Shown in pieces: positions 6,787 to 13,545 of a DNA stretch of 16,586 bases (positions are counted from its first letter, which is position 1; each line of letters starts with the position of its first letter). The position numbers were made by a program, and so were the translations under genes. The stretch spans positions 1 through 16,586 of the forward strand of contig NZ_CAMLRU010000041.1 of assembly GCF_946482535.1 (NCBI RefSeq). The letters run 5' to 3'. Below the pieces are notes generated by a model. It ran no database searches. It was not told the DNA's origin and saw nothing but the letters and a program-made list of their open reading frames with translations. The DNA comes from an uncultured Flavobacterium sp. (lineage in GTDB: Bacteria; Bacteroidota; Bacteroidia; Flavobacteriales; Flavobacteriaceae).

Positions 6787-8748
6787 TTATTTGATGACAA
6801 CTTTCTTAGTAACGGTTTGATTACCATTCATAATTTTGGCCCAATAAATTCCGGGAGTCACATTGGGTTCTATGGTGGTTTCTCCAATAAATTTTTGTTC
6901 AAACACTTTCATCCCTAAACTGTTATAAAACTCGAGCGTAGCTTCTGAATCAATTCCCGAAACCGTAAAACGTGCTTGGGCTGGATTCGGATAAATACTG
7001 AAACGAATAGCTGTATTTTCATTAGAAGAGAGCGAAGCATACCAGGCCTGACCTACATTAGCACCCCAAATATAATCGGCCAAAGCAGGATAATCAATAA
7101 AAGGATTTCTATTGTATTGCCAAGTATAAATGTAATTGTTGCGATTCATTTCAAAATCATCTCTTGCATCGGTATGGTTCCAAGTCAAAAGCGAAGCCAA
7201 ATCACCCAATTGTCCGACAGTGGTATCCGGAATATCACCATTAACCACGCTTAAAGCATTGTACCGAACAGCCATATAAAATACAGAGCGAGCTACATCT
7301 CCTTTCCAAGAACCTTGGGTGCCTGTTGGTCCGTTGTAACCTGTCAAACCATAATCGCGATTACTTCTCGAGCTATTTTCGGGTCCGTCTTCAGCACGAA
7401 TGTGATGGGCATCACCGTGACCTGTAGTAATGTCATCGGCATTGGTCGGCAACCAAACATTTATCCCGTCAGGAATATCATCAGTGGCATTGGCAAAACC
7501 TCCACGAGATTGCGGATAAATATGCTCTCGGTTCCAAGAGCCAATGTTGCTGGAAGTAGTTTGAAAATCTAATTTAGCGCGAGGCGTCTCAACATACATC
7601 AACCAAACTTGGTTACTGTTCAAAGGATTTTGATCGGCCACTTTCAAAATATCGGTAACATCCCCATAATTGTGCGCTCTCACTACCGCCGGATTAGCTA
7701 TAATATTTTGCAAAGCCTGTTTTAAAGCCGCTCCCGACAAGCCTTCTAAACTATCATAATAACCGGCAGGCGCTGTGCTGGTCACATTACCGTAAGTTGG
7801 ATTCAAAGGAGTGCCAAATGGCAAAGTAGTAAAATCATTGTCTACCACCCTGATTTCAATATTGTCATTGCGTCGATTAAAACCTGATGGCAAATTTCCG
7901 AATTTGATTTTCAACACTTCATCACCTTCATCTAAAGCATCATCTGTAAGCACTATAGTAGTAGAAAAACTATTCCCTCCTGTCGGGATGAGAACAGCAG
8001 TATTTCCGGTATAATCGGCTGTGTTGAAGCCACCGCTGGAAAGCGAGAAGGTAAAACTCAAATCACTCGAAACTGGGCTGTCTGTAGTAAAAGTTATGGC
8101 AAAACTATCGCCTTCGTTTTTGTGATTCGTATTTGTTGTTATGGTTATTCCGTTGAAAATAAAACCGCTTCCGTCATTGTTGGCACCCGGTGTTGGCGCT
8201 TTTACTTCCCATGTCCCATCCGATTTTCGTTGAATAGATTGCGTAGTTCCTAAACCATTGGCATTTTCATTCACTTGGGTTGTTACCCCTAACAAAGTTT
8301 GCAAAGAAGGTACTTGGGTAGTGTTATTGGAATGCACCAAAGCATCAATCAAATTAACGGTTGTAGCAGTAGTATTGGCCGGAAAATCAGCCGTAGAACC
8401 TAAATAGAGTCCGACACCATCAGGACCGTTTTGGATACTACTATTGGTGAAAATTCGCTCGGGAACCGGCGAAACCAAATTGTTTCCGATAAGAATCAGC
8501 CCGTTCACATCTGTGGTTAAACCATTCAAACTAATGGTGTAATAACTTTTATCGGCTAAGGAACCTGTTCCGTTAAAAAAGACTAAAACATAGCCGTTAA
8601 GGGAGAAATTGGCTGTTACCGATTTTAACTCAATAAATTCTTTATCATCAGTACTGGGGTTATCTGAATCCAGTTCGTTAATAATCACCTGAGCTCGTAT
8701 CATTGATGTGGACAGCACCAATAGATAGCACAATATTTTTTTTAGCAT
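6787..8748 (-). CDS. Secreted endonuclease I family protein with lamin-tail domain and T9SS sorting signal
   Basis: A predicted extracellular nuclease of 653 aa. A signal peptide covers residues 1-19 (cut before Q20). A lamin-tail domain follows (about 21-195, starting VIINELDSDNPSTDDKEFIE), then a Calx-beta-like domain (about 197-305, ending IEIRVVDND). The endonuclease I (EndA/Vvn-type, beta-beta-alpha-Me) domain spans about 328-565, with catalytic WNREHIYPQSRG (H409 as predicted general base) and the supporting DAHHIR (446-451) and NRNPFIDYP (546-554). The last ~70 residues (582-653, beginning RFSIYPNP and ending TKKVVIK) are a type A T9SS C-terminal sorting domain, so the protein should be exported by type IX secretion and surface-anchored or released. 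The upstream TTG at 8766 would add six residues before a typical signal peptide, so I prefer ATG 8748. The likely role is degrading extracellular DNA or RNA for nutrients or biofilm turnover. Transcribed alone. Confidence 0.92.
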   Translation of the reverse strand: MLKKILCYLLVLSTSMIRAQVIINELDSDNPSTDDKEFIELKSVTANFSLNGYVLVFFNGTGSLADKSYYTISLNGLTTDVNGLILIGNNLVSPVPERIFTNSSIQNGPDGVGLYLGSTADFPANTTATTVNLIDALVHSNNTTQVPSLQTLLGVTTQVNENANGLGTTQSIQRKSDGTWEVKAPTPGANNDGSGFIFNGITITTNTNHKNEGDSFAITFTTDSPVSSDLSFTFSLSSGGFNTADYTGNTAVLIPTGGNSFSTTIVLTDDALDEGDEVLKIKFGNLPSGFNRRNDNIEIRVVDNDFTTLPFGTPLNPTYGNVTSTAPAGYYDSLEGLSGAALKQALQNIIANPAVVRAHNYGDVTDILKVADQNPLNSNQVWLMYVETPRAKLDFQTTSSNIGSWNREHIYPQSRGGFANATDDIPDGINVWLPTNADDITTGHGDAHHIRAEDGPENSSRSNRDYGLTGYNGPTGTQGSWKGDVARSVFYMAVRYNALSVVNGDIPDTTVGQLGDLASLLTWNHTDARDDFEMNRNNYIYTWQYNRNPFIDYPALADYIWGANVGQAWYASLSSNENTAIRFSIYPNPAQARFTVSGIDSEATLEFYNSLGMKVFEQKFIGETTIEPNVTPGIYWAKIMNGNQTVTKKVVIK

Positions 8749-8763
8749 TAATTGAAATTTTGT

Positions 8764-8771
8764 CAAATTTA
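8764..8771 (-). promoter_or_regulatory. Candidate -7 element of the endonuclease gene
   Basis: On the minus strand this reads TAAATTTG, a full match to TAnnTTTG, 15 nt before ATG 8748. No TTG is found at the proper distance upstream, so support is partial. If real, it also excludes the overlapping TTG 8766 start. Confidence 0.35.
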
Positions 8772-8953
8772 TTGATATGCAAACTATTAAAAGTTAAATC
8801 CAATTGATTTATGATTATTTGTGGGGTAATAGATTTATTTTTAAAGAAAAACCTTTAAATAAATTCGAAAAAAAGAAGAATTTTATCACATTAAAAAACA
8901 CCCGAATTTTAAGATAAATGCACTAACTTTACGCTGGTTATTTAGAAAAAATA

Positions 8954-9739
8954 ATGTTAGAATTTTTAGGCTATCTGGGTGCTTTATTTATTGGAATTGT
9001 TTTGGGAATCACCGGAGGTGGTGGCTCCATACTCACCGTTCCCATAATGGTTTATTTATTGGGATTACATCCGGTAACTGCAACTGCCTATTCCCTTTTT
9101 ACCGTTGGTGTCACTTCTGCTTTCGGAACAATTCAAAATTTCAAAAAGGGATTAGTTGCACCTAAAACGGCTTTAAAGTTTGCTGTACCATCGGTAATTG
9201 GGGTTTATTTGACCCGTAAATTTATAGTCCCGACCATTCCCGATCCGATTTTTTATTTGGCTTCATTACAACTTAGCAAAGGGACATTTTTAATGCTTCT
9301 GTTTGCAGTAGTCATGCTTTTAGCCGGGCTTTCAATGCTGAAAGAAACCAAAGAATCAGAAGTGATTAAACCGAAAAACAAGTACTGGTTAATTTTTCAA
9401 TTGTTTTTGGTAGGGATATTAATCGGATTAATCGGAGCCGGAGGTGGATTTTTAATTATACCGGCCTTAATGACATTGGCTAATTTAACCATTCGAAAAG
9501 CCATTGGAACCTCCTTATTAATCATCACCATCAACTCATTAATAGGTTTTTTGGGAGATGTACAGAGCACTACTATTCATTGGTCTTTTTTATTAGTCTT
9601 CACTTTATGGTCTGTAATTGGGATTTTTATCGGGCTGTATATACAAAAATACATCAACGAAAAACGGCTTAAAAAGATATTTGGCTATTTTGTTTTTGCG
9701 ATGTCGATATTTATTATTTATCGAGAATTATTATCATAA
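8954..9739 (+). CDS. TauE/SafE family sulfite/anion exporter
   Basis: An integral membrane protein of 261 aa with about eight hydrophobic segments. It has the internal duplication typical of the family: GITGGGGSILTVPIMVYLLG in the N-terminal half and GAGGGFLIIPALMTLANLTI in the C-terminal half, each followed by a conserved AxGTS/TAYSLF-like stretch. Characterised TauE/SafE proteins are assigned to export or uptake of sulfite, sulfonates and related sulfur anions. The next gene, 64 nt downstream on the same strand, is a CstB-like persulfide dioxygenase that makes sulfite or thiosulfate, and the cst operon of Staphylococcus aureus also pairs tauE with cstB. Removal of sulfite is therefore the best guess. 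A near-consensus TAACTTTA (8924-8931) may be its -7 element. Confidence 0.88.
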   Translation: MLEFLGYLGALFIGIVLGITGGGGSILTVPIMVYLLGLHPVTATAYSLFTVGVTSAFGTIQNFKKGLVAPKTALKFAVPSVIGVYLTRKFIVPTIPDPIFYLASLQLSKGTFLMLLFAVVMLLAGLSMLKETKESEVIKPKNKYWLIFQLFLVGILIGLIGAGGGFLIIPALMTLANLTIRKAIGTSLLIITINSLIGFLGDVQSTTIHWSFLLVFTLWSVIGIFIGLYIQKYINEKRLKKIFGYFVFAMSIFIIYRELLS

Positions 9740-9778
9740 AGTATTCTAAATTCAAATAGCACCTTCACTACTAATGTT

Positions 9779-9786
9779 TAAATTTG
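9779..9786 (+). promoter_or_regulatory. Candidate -7 element before the CstB-like gene
   Basis: TAAATTTG matches TAnnTTTG and lies 17 nt before ATG 9804, the same geometry as the mnmE promoter. No TTG occurs 17-23 nt upstream, so it may be a weak or activator-dependent promoter in addition to read-through from the exporter gene. Confidence 0.45.
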
Positions 9787-9803
9787 CGTAAACTATTACC
9801 ATT

Positions 9804-11216
9804 ATGAAAATCGAACAAATATATACCGGATGTATTGCGCAAGCGGCTTATTATCTGGAAAGCAATGGCGAAGCGGCTATTTTTGATCCCTTACGTGAAG
9901 TCCAACCTTACTTGGACAAAGCGGCCAAAGACAACGCCAAAATCAAATATATTTTTGAAACCCATTTCCATGCCGATTTTGTATCCGGACATTTGGATTT
10001 GGCCCAAAAAAGTGGCGGAAAAATTGTTTACGGTCCAACTGCCAATCCTAATTTTGAAGCGATAATAGCCGAAGACAATCAAGAATTTAAAGTAGGGCAT
10101 TACAGCATTAAGGCCATACACACTCCGGGACATACTTTGGAAAGCACTTGCTATTTATTGACTGATGAAAACGGGAAACAACACGGAATTATTACCGGAG
10201 ATACTTTATTCATTGGAGATGTGGGCCGTCCTGATTTGGCTCAAGCCTTAACAGAAGAATTAACTCAGGAAAAATTAGCTTCTTACTTATACGATTCGTT
10301 GCGCAATAAAATCATGCCGTTGGATGATGATTTGATAGTATATCCAAGTCACGGTGCCGGTAGTGCTTGCGGAAAAAACATGAGCAAAGAAACTACGGAC
10401 ACTTTGGGCAATCAAAAGCGCACTAACTACGCTTTGAGAGCCGATATGACTAAGGAAGAATTCACCAAAGAATTATTGGACGGCTTAGGCTTACCTCCGG
10501 CCTATTTCCCTCAAAATGTAATGATGAATATCAAAGGTTATGAAAGTTTGGATACCATCATTGAAAAAAGTAATATAGGTCTTTCACCGAATGAGTTTGA
10601 AGCCGCAGCCAATCAAGACGATGTGATTGTTTTGGATGTACGTCATGAAAATGATTTTGTAAAAGCGCATATTCCCAACTCTATTTTTATAGGAATTCAA
10701 GGGAATTTCGCCCCTTGGGTAGGTTCTTTGTTGAGAGATGTTAACCAAAAACTATTGTTAGTAATTCCTCCCGGAAGAGAAGAAGAGACCATTACCCGTT
10801 TATCGCGAGTTGGTTTTGACCATGTTTTGGGCTATTTGAAAGGTGGCCTCGATGCTTGGACAGAAGCCGGATTTGAAACAGACAGCATCCAATCCATATC
10901 ACCGGAAGAATTTGCGAGACAGTTAACCGCTAAAAGCACCGTTGTAGACGCCAGAAAACCAGGAGAATTTGAAGCAGAACATGTTGAAAATGCGCTCAAT
11001 ATTCCTTTAGACACCGTGAATGAAAATTTTCAAAGCATACCAAAAGGCGATGACTTCTTTTTACATTGCGCCGGAGGTTATCGTTCTGTAATTATGGCTT
11101 CTATATTAAAATCGAGAGGCATTCACAATATCATCAACGTTGAAAAAGGAATGAACGGGATTAAGCAAACTGATGTTTCCTGCACCCAATTTGTTTGTCC
11201 GTCGACCAAAAAATAA
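9804..11216 (+). CDS. CstB-like persulfide dioxygenase with two rhodanese domains
   Basis: A cytoplasmic three-domain sulfur enzyme of 470 aa. Residues 1-250 form an ETHE1-type metallo-beta-lactamase fold with THFHAD (H54, H56, D58), TPGH (H110) and TGD (D133). By family knowledge H54, H110 and D133 should bind the single iron that oxidises persulfide to sulfite. A first rhodanese domain (about 258-357) keeps the fold (VLDVRHENDFVKAHIPNS, LKGGLDAW) but reads VIPPGREEE where the catalytic Cys loop should be, so it is a pseudo-rhodanese. The second (about 365-455) has an intact CAGGYR loop with C422. This MBL / dead rhodanese / live rhodanese order matches CstB of S. aureus, which converts persulfides to thiosulfate. 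It lies beside a TauE-type exporter. The tail CTQFVCPSTKK adds two further Cys (C460, C465). No sqr or CstR-like repressor gene is in the window. Confidence 0.93.
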   Translation: MKIEQIYTGCIAQAAYYLESNGEAAIFDPLREVQPYLDKAAKDNAKIKYIFETHFHADFVSGHLDLAQKSGGKIVYGPTANPNFEAIIAEDNQEFKVGHYSIKAIHTPGHTLESTCYLLTDENGKQHGIITGDTLFIGDVGRPDLAQALTEELTQEKLASYLYDSLRNKIMPLDDDLIVYPSHGAGSACGKNMSKETTDTLGNQKRTNYALRADMTKEEFTKELLDGLGLPPAYFPQNVMMNIKGYESLDTIIEKSNIGLSPNEFEAAANQDDVIVLDVRHENDFVKAHIPNSIFIGIQGNFAPWVGSLLRDVNQKLLLVIPPGREEETITRLSRVGFDHVLGYLKGGLDAWTEAGFETDSIQSISPEEFARQLTAKSTVVDARKPGEFEAEHVENALNIPLDTVNENFQSIPKGDDFFLHCAGGYRSVIMASILKSRGIHNIINVEKGMNGIKQTDVSCTQFVCPSTKK

Positions 11217-11262
11217 TTCAATAAAAAAAGTAAAAAAATCATCCAAACTATTGCAATTTAAA

Positions 11263-11270
11263 TACATTTG
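11263..11270 (+). promoter_or_regulatory. Candidate -7 element before the split TlpA-family gene
   Basis: TACATTTG matches TAnnTTTG, 25 nt before ATG 11296. A TTG is present at 11251 but too close (9 nt), and none sits at the usual spacing, so this is partial support. Confidence 0.42.
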
Positions 11271-11295
11271 CAATCTTAAAATTTAAAACATAAAA

Positions 11296-12060
11296 ATGAA
11301 AAAAATAATTCTTTTAGCAGCAGTAACTCTGGTTCTTTTTGCCTGTAACAATTTAGGAGAAGGAGAATACATTATCACAGGAAATGTAAAAGGCATGAAA
11401 ACAGGTTTGATTTACTTAGAAAAACAAAGTACAATGGGATTGGGATTCACTGCAATTGATACTGTAAAAATTGAAGACGGAAAATTTGAAATCAAAGGTA
11501 AAACCGGAGAACCGGAAATACACTTCTTAAGATTTGACAAACTTCAAAGCAAACTTCCTTTGATCTTAGAAGGTGGTGAAATCGCTATTGAAGTGGATAA
11601 AGACACGCTTTTCAAATCAAAAATAACCGGTACTTACAATAATGATGAGTTTACCAAATTTAATGCGGAATCAAACAAAATTCAGAAAGCTGCTCAAAAG
11701 AAAATAAAAGCCTTCGAAGCTAAAAACAAAGCATTAATAGATCAAGTACAAAAAACAAAAGATACTGCAATCACCAATAAATTGAGAGCAGAGTATGAGC
11801 CTTTGCAAAGAGAGGTTCAAAAAAACATGGAAGACTTTACTTTTGGATACCCTAAAACACATCCAAAATCATTCATCAGTGTTTTGATCCTACAAATGAT
11901 GACCGGTAATCCGAAATTTACCCCAAAAGACATTGAAGATACTTTCAACTCTTTAGACGCGTCTTTGAAAAAAACAAAACCTGGTAAAAGCATTCAAGAG
12001 AACATTGAAGCCTCAAAAAAAAAACCAGCAGCGGGTCAGCCCCAAGAGTTAATCAAATAG
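11296..12060 (+). CDS. DUF4369-type lipoprotein, N-terminal part of a frameshifted TlpA-family protein
   Basis: As it stands this frame gives 254 aa. The first residues MKKIILLAAVTLVLFAC form a lipoprotein signal with lipobox FAC (C17). They are followed by a beta-rich DUF4369 domain (about 24-120, ITGNVKGMKTGLIYLEK) and a helical, lysine-rich segment. The frame runs through a ten-A tract (12015-12024) and ends at TAG 12058 with PAAGQPQELIK, which does not look like a domain. The overlapping -1 frame, from just after the A tract, encodes TSSGSAPRVNQIAPDFKAPN, the standard lead-in to a TlpA thioredoxin domain, and continues to 12467. With one extra A, or a -1 slip, the product would be about 390 aa, normal for DUF4369-TlpA thiol-disulfide reductases anchored in the periplasm. 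It may be a sequencing indel, a pseudogene, or a slippage-controlled gene. Confidence 0.75.
   Translation: MKKIILLAAVTLVLFACNNLGEGEYIITGNVKGMKTGLIYLEKQSTMGLGFTAIDTVKIEDGKFEIKGKTGEPEIHFLRFDKLQSKLPLILEGGEIAIEVDKDTLFKSKITGTYNNDEFTKFNAESNKIQKAAQKKIKAFEAKNKALIDQVQKTKDTAITNKLRAEYEPLQREVQKNMEDFTFGYPKTHPKSFISVLILQMMTGNPKFTPKDIEDTFNSLDASLKKTKPGKSIQENIEASKKKPAAGQPQELIK
12015..12024 (+). other. A10 homopolymer at the frameshift site
   Basis: Ten consecutive A are read TCA AAA AAA AAA CCA in the upstream frame. The -1 frame is open only from 12009 (TGA at 12006-12008) and the upstream frame closes at 12060, so the shift must fall in 12009-12060. The A tract is the only slippery sequence there. It fits an A AAA AAA ribosomal slip, polymerase slippage, or a homopolymer sequencing error. 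Confidence 0.7.
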
Positions 12061-12095
12061 CGCCCGACTTTAAAGCACCCAATCCCGAAGGGAAA

Positions 12096-12467
12096 ATGGT
12101 GTCTTTAAAAGAAAGTCTTGGCAAAGTAACTTTAATTGATTTCTGGGCTTCATGGTGTTCGCCATGTCGTAAAGAAAATCCAAAAGTGGTGGCCTTATAT
12201 AATGAGTTTCACGACAAAGGTTTTAATATCATCAGCGTATCTTTGGATAAAGATGCCTACCAATGGAAAGCAGCCATTGCCAAAGATAAACTAACTTGGA
12301 CACAGGTTTCCAATTTAAAAGAAATGGAAGACCCTATCGCCATTCAATACGGAATAGAATTAATCCCTACCACTTTCTTGTTAGATGCGTCGGGTAAAAT
12401 TGTTGGGATTGATTTGCCTCACGAAGAATTGAAAGCCAAAATCCAAGCGCTTTTGGCAGTAAAATAA
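12096..12467 (+). CDS. TlpA-like thioredoxin domain, C-terminal part of the frameshifted gene
   Basis: This 123-residue frame starts at the first ATG but is open from 12009. It encodes a TlpA/ResA-type thioredoxin fold with active site DFWASWCSPCRKENP and cis-Pro segment LIPTTFLLD. The in-frame APDFKAPNPEGK just before Met 12096 is the conserved first part of the domain. A protein started here would thus lack the beginning of the fold and any export signal, while the CxxC enzyme needs to be in the periplasm. The natural product is therefore most likely a fusion with the lipoprotein frame upstream (11296-12060). Expected activity is reduction or isomerisation of disulfides in periplasmic proteins. 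A strong terminator follows 20 nt after the stop codon. Confidence 0.75.
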   Translation: MVSLKESLGKVTLIDFWASWCSPCRKENPKVVALYNEFHDKGFNIISVSLDKDAYQWKAAIAKDKLTWTQVSNLKEMEDPIAIQYGIELIPTTFLLDASGKIVGIDLPHEELKAKIQALLAVK

Positions 12468-12486
12468 ATCAAAACAATAAAAAAAT

Positions 12487-12514
12487 AAAAAAATCTCCTT
12501 AGGGAGATTTTTTT
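12487..12514 (+). terminator. Intrinsic terminator after the TlpA-family gene
   Basis: ATCTCC (12493-12498) and GGAGAT (12503-12508) form a stem around TTAG, extended by seven A on the left and seven T on the right (to 12514). This ends the 11296-12467 transcription unit and separates it from the tRNA gene. Confidence 0.85.
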
Positions 12515-12569
12515 ATTTCATTTAAAACCAACTGCTTAAAAAAAGCTGCAGAATTAAGTAACTTTTTTA

Positions 12570-12600
12570 TTTGCGAACCTCAAAAGTGTTTATATATTTG
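12570..12600 (+). promoter_or_regulatory. Promoter of tRNA-Tyr
   Basis: TTTG (12570-12573), 19 nt, then TATATTTG (12593-12600) is a full match to the Bacteroidetes -33/-7 consensus. The mature tRNA begins 17 nt after the -7 element. Confidence 0.75.
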
Positions 12601-12617
12601 CAATCGCTATAAGCAAT

Positions 12618-12699
12618 GGGGAGATACTCAAGCGGCCAACGAGGGCGGACTGTAAATCCGCTGATTACATCTTCGCAGGTTCGAATCCTGCTCTCCCCA
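12618..12699 (+). tRNA. tRNA-Tyr (GTA anticodon)
   Basis: The acceptor stem GGGGAGA (12618-12624) pairs with TCTCCCC (12692-12698), with discriminator A at 12699. The D-arm stem is CTC/GAG, and the anticodon stem GCGGA/TCCGC encloses loop CTGTAAA, giving anticodon GTA at 12652-12654. A long class II variable arm follows, then the T-arm CAGGTTCGAATCCTG. These features together identify a bacterial tRNA-Tyr of 82 nt. The 3' CCA is not encoded (the next bases are CAAG) and must be added after transcription. It stands alone, with its own promoter and terminator. Confidence 0.96.
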
Positions 12700-12713
12700 C
12701 AAGTATTTTAAAT

Positions 12714-12748
12714 AAAAAAAACCACAAGCTCGCTTGATGGTTTTTTTT
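12714..12748 (+). terminator. Intrinsic terminator of tRNA-Tyr
   Basis: An A8-CCA left arm (from 12714) and a TGG-T8 right arm (to 12748) flank an inner CAAGC/GCTTG stem, with small bulges between. The run of eight T makes it a convincing terminator 14 nt after the tRNA. Confidence 0.75.
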
Positions 12749-12763
12749 ATTTTATAATGGTTG

Positions 12764-12783
12764 CGTAAGGGTTCACCCTTACG
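12764..12783. repeat. Perfect palindromic hairpin CGTAAGGGT-TC-ACCCTTACG
   Basis: Two 9-nt arms (12764-12772 and 12775-12783) are perfect reverse complements around TC. It is relatively GC-rich for this intergenic region, lies after the tRNA terminator, and has no T run, so it is not a terminator. It looks like a REP-type dispersed palindrome. Nothing else is recognisable in 12784-12890. Confidence 0.5.
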
Positions 12784-12895
12784 GATCATACAATAATCCT
12801 GCTCTTCTCATTCACAAAATAAATTATTCACTTTACAAATGTTTGAGGCCTTAAACTTTAACATCAGTATCCCAATTAACAGCTGTACATTTTTG

Positions 12896-12925
12896 TTGGA
12901 CATATAATCAAAAAAAGTATCTTTG
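12896..12925 (+). promoter_or_regulatory. Promoter of the PPHGQPGH-repeat lipoprotein gene
   Basis: TTG (12896-12898), 19 nt, TATCTTTG (12918-12925) is a full consensus match, 20 nt before ATG 12946. Confidence 0.72.
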
Positions 12926-12945
12926 GAATTCTAAAATATTGTTTT

Positions 12946-13479
12946 ATGAAATCAACCCTGTTTTTTTGTTCATTATTGACGGCTTCTTTTGTATTCACAT
13001 CTTGTAAAAAAGAAGAAGAGGCAACTACTACCAGTGAAACTCCGAAAGAAATTATAATGCCGAGAGTTCAATCCATTCCGGCACAAACTTATACCCAACA
13101 ACCAACCATACAAAACGTAGCGCCAACGCAAAATCAACCGGTGACTACAAGTCAAACCCTGACACCAAATCCTCAAGTCGCAACCAAGAAAGGGATGAAT
13201 CCTCCTCACGGACAACCCGGACATCGTTGTGATATAGCCGTTGGTGCACCATTAAATTCACCTCCAGGGAATGCAAACAAACCCAAAGCGGGAACAGCTA
13301 TTACGCAACAAATTGACCCAAGTAAATTCACCACACAAACCAGTTCACAACCTACCGGAGCTCCGGCAATTCTAAATCCGGATGCGGCTACCACTACAAC
13401 GGCACCGGGCATGAATCCGCCACACGGACAACCCGGACATCAATGTGGAATCGCCGTTGGAGCACCATTACCAAAATAA
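12946..13479 (+). CDS. Small lipoprotein with duplicated PPHGQPGHxC motif, function unknown
   Basis: A protein of 177 aa with a lipoprotein signal peptide (MKSTLFFCSLLTASFVFTSC, lipobox TSC, C20) followed by KKEEE. It should therefore be anchored in the cell envelope. The rest is a low-complexity Pro/Thr/Gln/Ala-rich chain, probably unfolded, carrying two near-identical 21-residue modules at 83-103 and 155-175. Each contains NPPHGQPGH, then one residue, then C, and ends IAVGAPL. Each module supplies two His and one Cys (H88, H93, C95 and H160, H165, C167), which suggests metal binding, but no function is established from the sequence. I recall similar motifs in other uncharacterised Bacteroidetes proteins; the family is unnamed to me. 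The gene stands alone between its own promoter and a strong terminator. Confidence 0.85.
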   Translation: MKSTLFFCSLLTASFVFTSCKKEEEATTTSETPKEIIMPRVQSIPAQTYTQQPTIQNVAPTQNQPVTTSQTLTPNPQVATKKGMNPPHGQPGHRCDIAVGAPLNSPPGNANKPKAGTAITQQIDPSKFTTQTSSQPTGAPAILNPDAATTTTAPGMNPPHGQPGHQCGIAVGAPLPK

Positions 13480-13494
13480 ATATTACAACCAAAA

Positions 13495-13528
13495 AAAATC
13501 CCGTCTTATTTAAACAAGACGGGATTTT
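13495..13528. terminator. Bidirectional intrinsic terminator
   Basis: AAAATCCCGTCTT (13495-13507) pairs over 13 bp without mismatch with AAGACGGGATTTT (13516-13528) around an 8-nt loop. It serves the convergent lipoprotein and SIMPL-domain genes. Confidence 0.9.
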
Positions 13529-13545
13529 ATATTTAAATCAATTGG

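Noticed and set aside
7315..7572. Plus-strand open frames inside the endonuclease gene
   Set aside because: They are antisense to the conserved nuclease domain and have no signal or domain of their own.
8749..8766. Upstream TTG start for the secreted endonuclease
   Set aside because: It would place six residues before a normal signal peptide and overlaps a candidate -7 element; ATG 8748 is better.
12700..12945. Possible tRNA-associated integration site or mobile element
   Set aside because: No direct repeat of the tRNA 3' end, integrase or transposase is visible; only a terminator, one palindrome and a promoter.
13192..13470. CRISPR-like or tandem DNA repeat
   Set aside because: There are only two copies, 216 bp apart, diverged at many third codon positions, and conserved at protein level; this is a coding module.
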